From Parabacteroides sp. TM07-1AC (GTDB lineage: Bacteria > Bacteroidota > Bacteroidia > Bacteroidales > Tannerellaceae), in contig NZ_QUKD01000002.1 in NCBI RefSeq assembly GCF_003480915.1, positions 318,120-382,119 of the forward strand: a DNA stretch of 64,000 nucleotides, in the 5' to 3' direction. Shown here piece by piece: positions 62,965-64,000 of the stretch (positions are counted from its first letter, which is position 1; the number at the start of each line of letters is the position of its first letter). The translations under genes and the position numbers were made by a program. The notes beneath the pieces were generated by a model that saw only the letters and a list, made by a program, of their open reading frames with translations, was not told the origin of the DNA and did no database searches.

Positions 62965-64000
62965 CTATTCTTGTACATCAATAACCGTGCTTCCTGAATA
63001 CCCTGTAAACTCAGGAGCATACACAGATCGTACAGTCGTTATTCCGGTCTGATAAACTCCCGGACGATCCAGATAGATCTTATATTCTAACTGAACAGTG
63101 CCTTTACGAAACTTATCTATAAAAAACTCGATAGAAGAATCTTTTATCACTTGATAATAACTGATATTATCGGAAAAAACATAACCGGATAATTTCTCTT
63201 TAGGCTCCATAGAGGCGGCACGGGAATCCGTGATATGTATAAAATCCATGTCTCGGTCAGCCTTCACCGTAAGCTGTACCGTTAATTCATCTCCTACATG
63301 CAACTCTGTTTTCGGAGAAACAGTCTTTCCATTCTTACTATAAGTGCGGGTTATTTTTAAACCATTTCCTTTTGCCTTCCGAACCTTTCCCATATCTTCC
63401 ATATATTGTGCATATACAGCGGCCCATCCCATACCTGCACCGGAACGACAGATCTCTATCTCCCGAACTTCTGCTTCTTTTCCGAAAAACGTATGACTGG
63501 CATACCCCAACGTATCGTTAGGAGTCACCACTTCCTTCTCTGCTATTTTTGCTTTTACACGACTGTTTCCGGATATGCTTTTTTTACTGCCGGAAAGAAA
63601 AGCATACACCGCATCGGCAGTAGCAACAGATGTCTCCCATACTTGCACCTGTTTCTGTTTCAACAGCCATTGCTTCATTTCATTTATCATGACGGAATCA
63701 TAGTCTATGCGGGATATGGCCTCGATTGCAGCGACCTGTGTAGGAATACGGTAACTGTTCCAGGAATAGGTTGCTTTAGATGTATCGAAATAACGTCCCA
63801 TTTCATCTGTAGTCACAGTATATTCTTTTATAGAGCGTACCAGTTCTTTTGCCTTTGCTTGTTTATCAGCCTCATATAGTATGAGAGCTACACGGGCTTT
63901 CTCGTAAATCGTATAATCAGATTTCCCGGATTCAAGTTTATCGATCATGTACGAACAGGCCTTTTTTTCAATTTGGGAAGCAGCTTGTTTATCCAGTGCA
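62965..64000 (-). CDS. Alpha-2-macroglobulin family protein, C-terminal part
   Basis: The reading frame is open to the window edge, so the gene continues beyond 64000 and only its last 345 residues are seen. The visible part holds alpha-helical toroid repeats (ARVALILYEADKQAKAKELV, WNSYRIPTQVAAIEAISRI) and a C-terminal MG10-like beta domain (HVGDELTVQLTVKADRDMDFIHITDSRAA, then VRSVYAPEFTGYSGST). Bacterial alpha-2-macroglobulins are large envelope protease traps. The thioester site, if present, would lie upstream of the window. Confidence 0.85.
   Translation of the reverse strand, partial: ALDKQAASQIEKKACSYMIDKLESGKSDYTIYEKARVALILYEADKQAKAKELVRSIKEYTVTTDEMGRYFDTSKATYSWNSYRIPTQVAAIEAISRIDYDSVMINEMKQWLLKQKQVQVWETSVATADAVYAFLSGSKKSISGNSRVKAKIAEKEVVTPNDTLGYASHTFFGKEAEVREIEICRSGAGMGWAAVYAQYMEDMGKVRKAKGNGLKITRTYSKNGKTVSPKTELHVGDELTVQLTVKADRDMDFIHITDSRAASMEPKEKLSGYVFSDNISYYQVIKDSSIEFFIDKFRKGTVQLEYKIYLDRPGVYQTGITTVRSVYAPEFTGYSGSTVIDVQE

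Overview
The window comes from a Bacteroidales chromosome, most likely Parabacteroides or a close relative. The grounds are two SusC/SusD loci controlled by ECF sigma/FecR pairs, TAnnTTTG-type -7 promoter boxes (the Bacteroidetes consensus), TamL, DUF3810 and DUF4296 family genes, and type 2 (eukaryote-like) IleRS. The genus is an inference from gene content.

Layout. 0.2-2.1 kb: HU protein and an M28 peptidase, then tRNA-Arg. 2.4-5.8 kb: TamL-like outer-membrane assembly protein, divergent from a TrmH-family RNA methyltransferase. 5.5-11.2 kb: minus-strand operon ileS - dksA-like - lspA - DUF4296 lipoprotein - small conserved protein. 11.4-11.9 kb: decayed RelE-type toxin-antitoxin pair. 12.0-15.1 kb: a compact module of a VapE/VirE-type ATPase and a divergent HU-like protein, with 22-bp iterons between them and ~39-bp inverted repeats at both ends. 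15.4-23.2 kb: first SusC/SusD locus, with a metallophosphoesterase, FecR and ECF sigma factor. 23.3-31.5 kb: TlpA-like thioredoxin, DUF3810 protease, metH, smpB, Yip1 protein, lipoprotein. 31.9-37.9 kb: hisH-hisA-hisF-hisIE-ftsE-like-lysC-lysA. 38.2-38.4 kb: two tandem tRNA-Asp genes. 38.4-44.1 kb: acetyltransferase, membrane-bound HTH regulator, thioredoxin, a second lipoprotein of the 30.7-kb family, a barrel protein and its ECF sigma factor. 44.3-47.5 kb: probable metal-acquisition operon (Cys-rich protein, TonB receptor, HMA protein) with a six-unit 22-bp dyad array. 47.6-53.4 kb: GHL10 hydrolase, trxB, lolA, ftsK. 53.6-62.0 kb: second SusC/SusD locus with a serine-type sulfatase, FecR and ECF sigma factor. 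62.1-64.0 kb: Ig/TonB-domain lipoprotein and the 3' part of an alpha-2-macroglobulin gene that runs off the window.

How it works together. Both SusC proteins carry an N-terminal STN signalling domain and sit next to FecR and an ECF sigma factor, so each locus can sense its ligand across the envelope and switch on its own importer. In both, the FecR-susC gap also carries a plus-strand promoter-like box followed by a terminator, which predicts a short antisense RNA of the DonS type.

Most unusual signals: the iteron-plus-inverted-repeat VapE/HU module; three intergenic arrays with unrelated sequence but the same exact 22-nt period; the predicted antisense RNAs; an IleRS whose HxGH motif reads GIHH; and a Bacteroidetes repeat translated in frame inside MetH.
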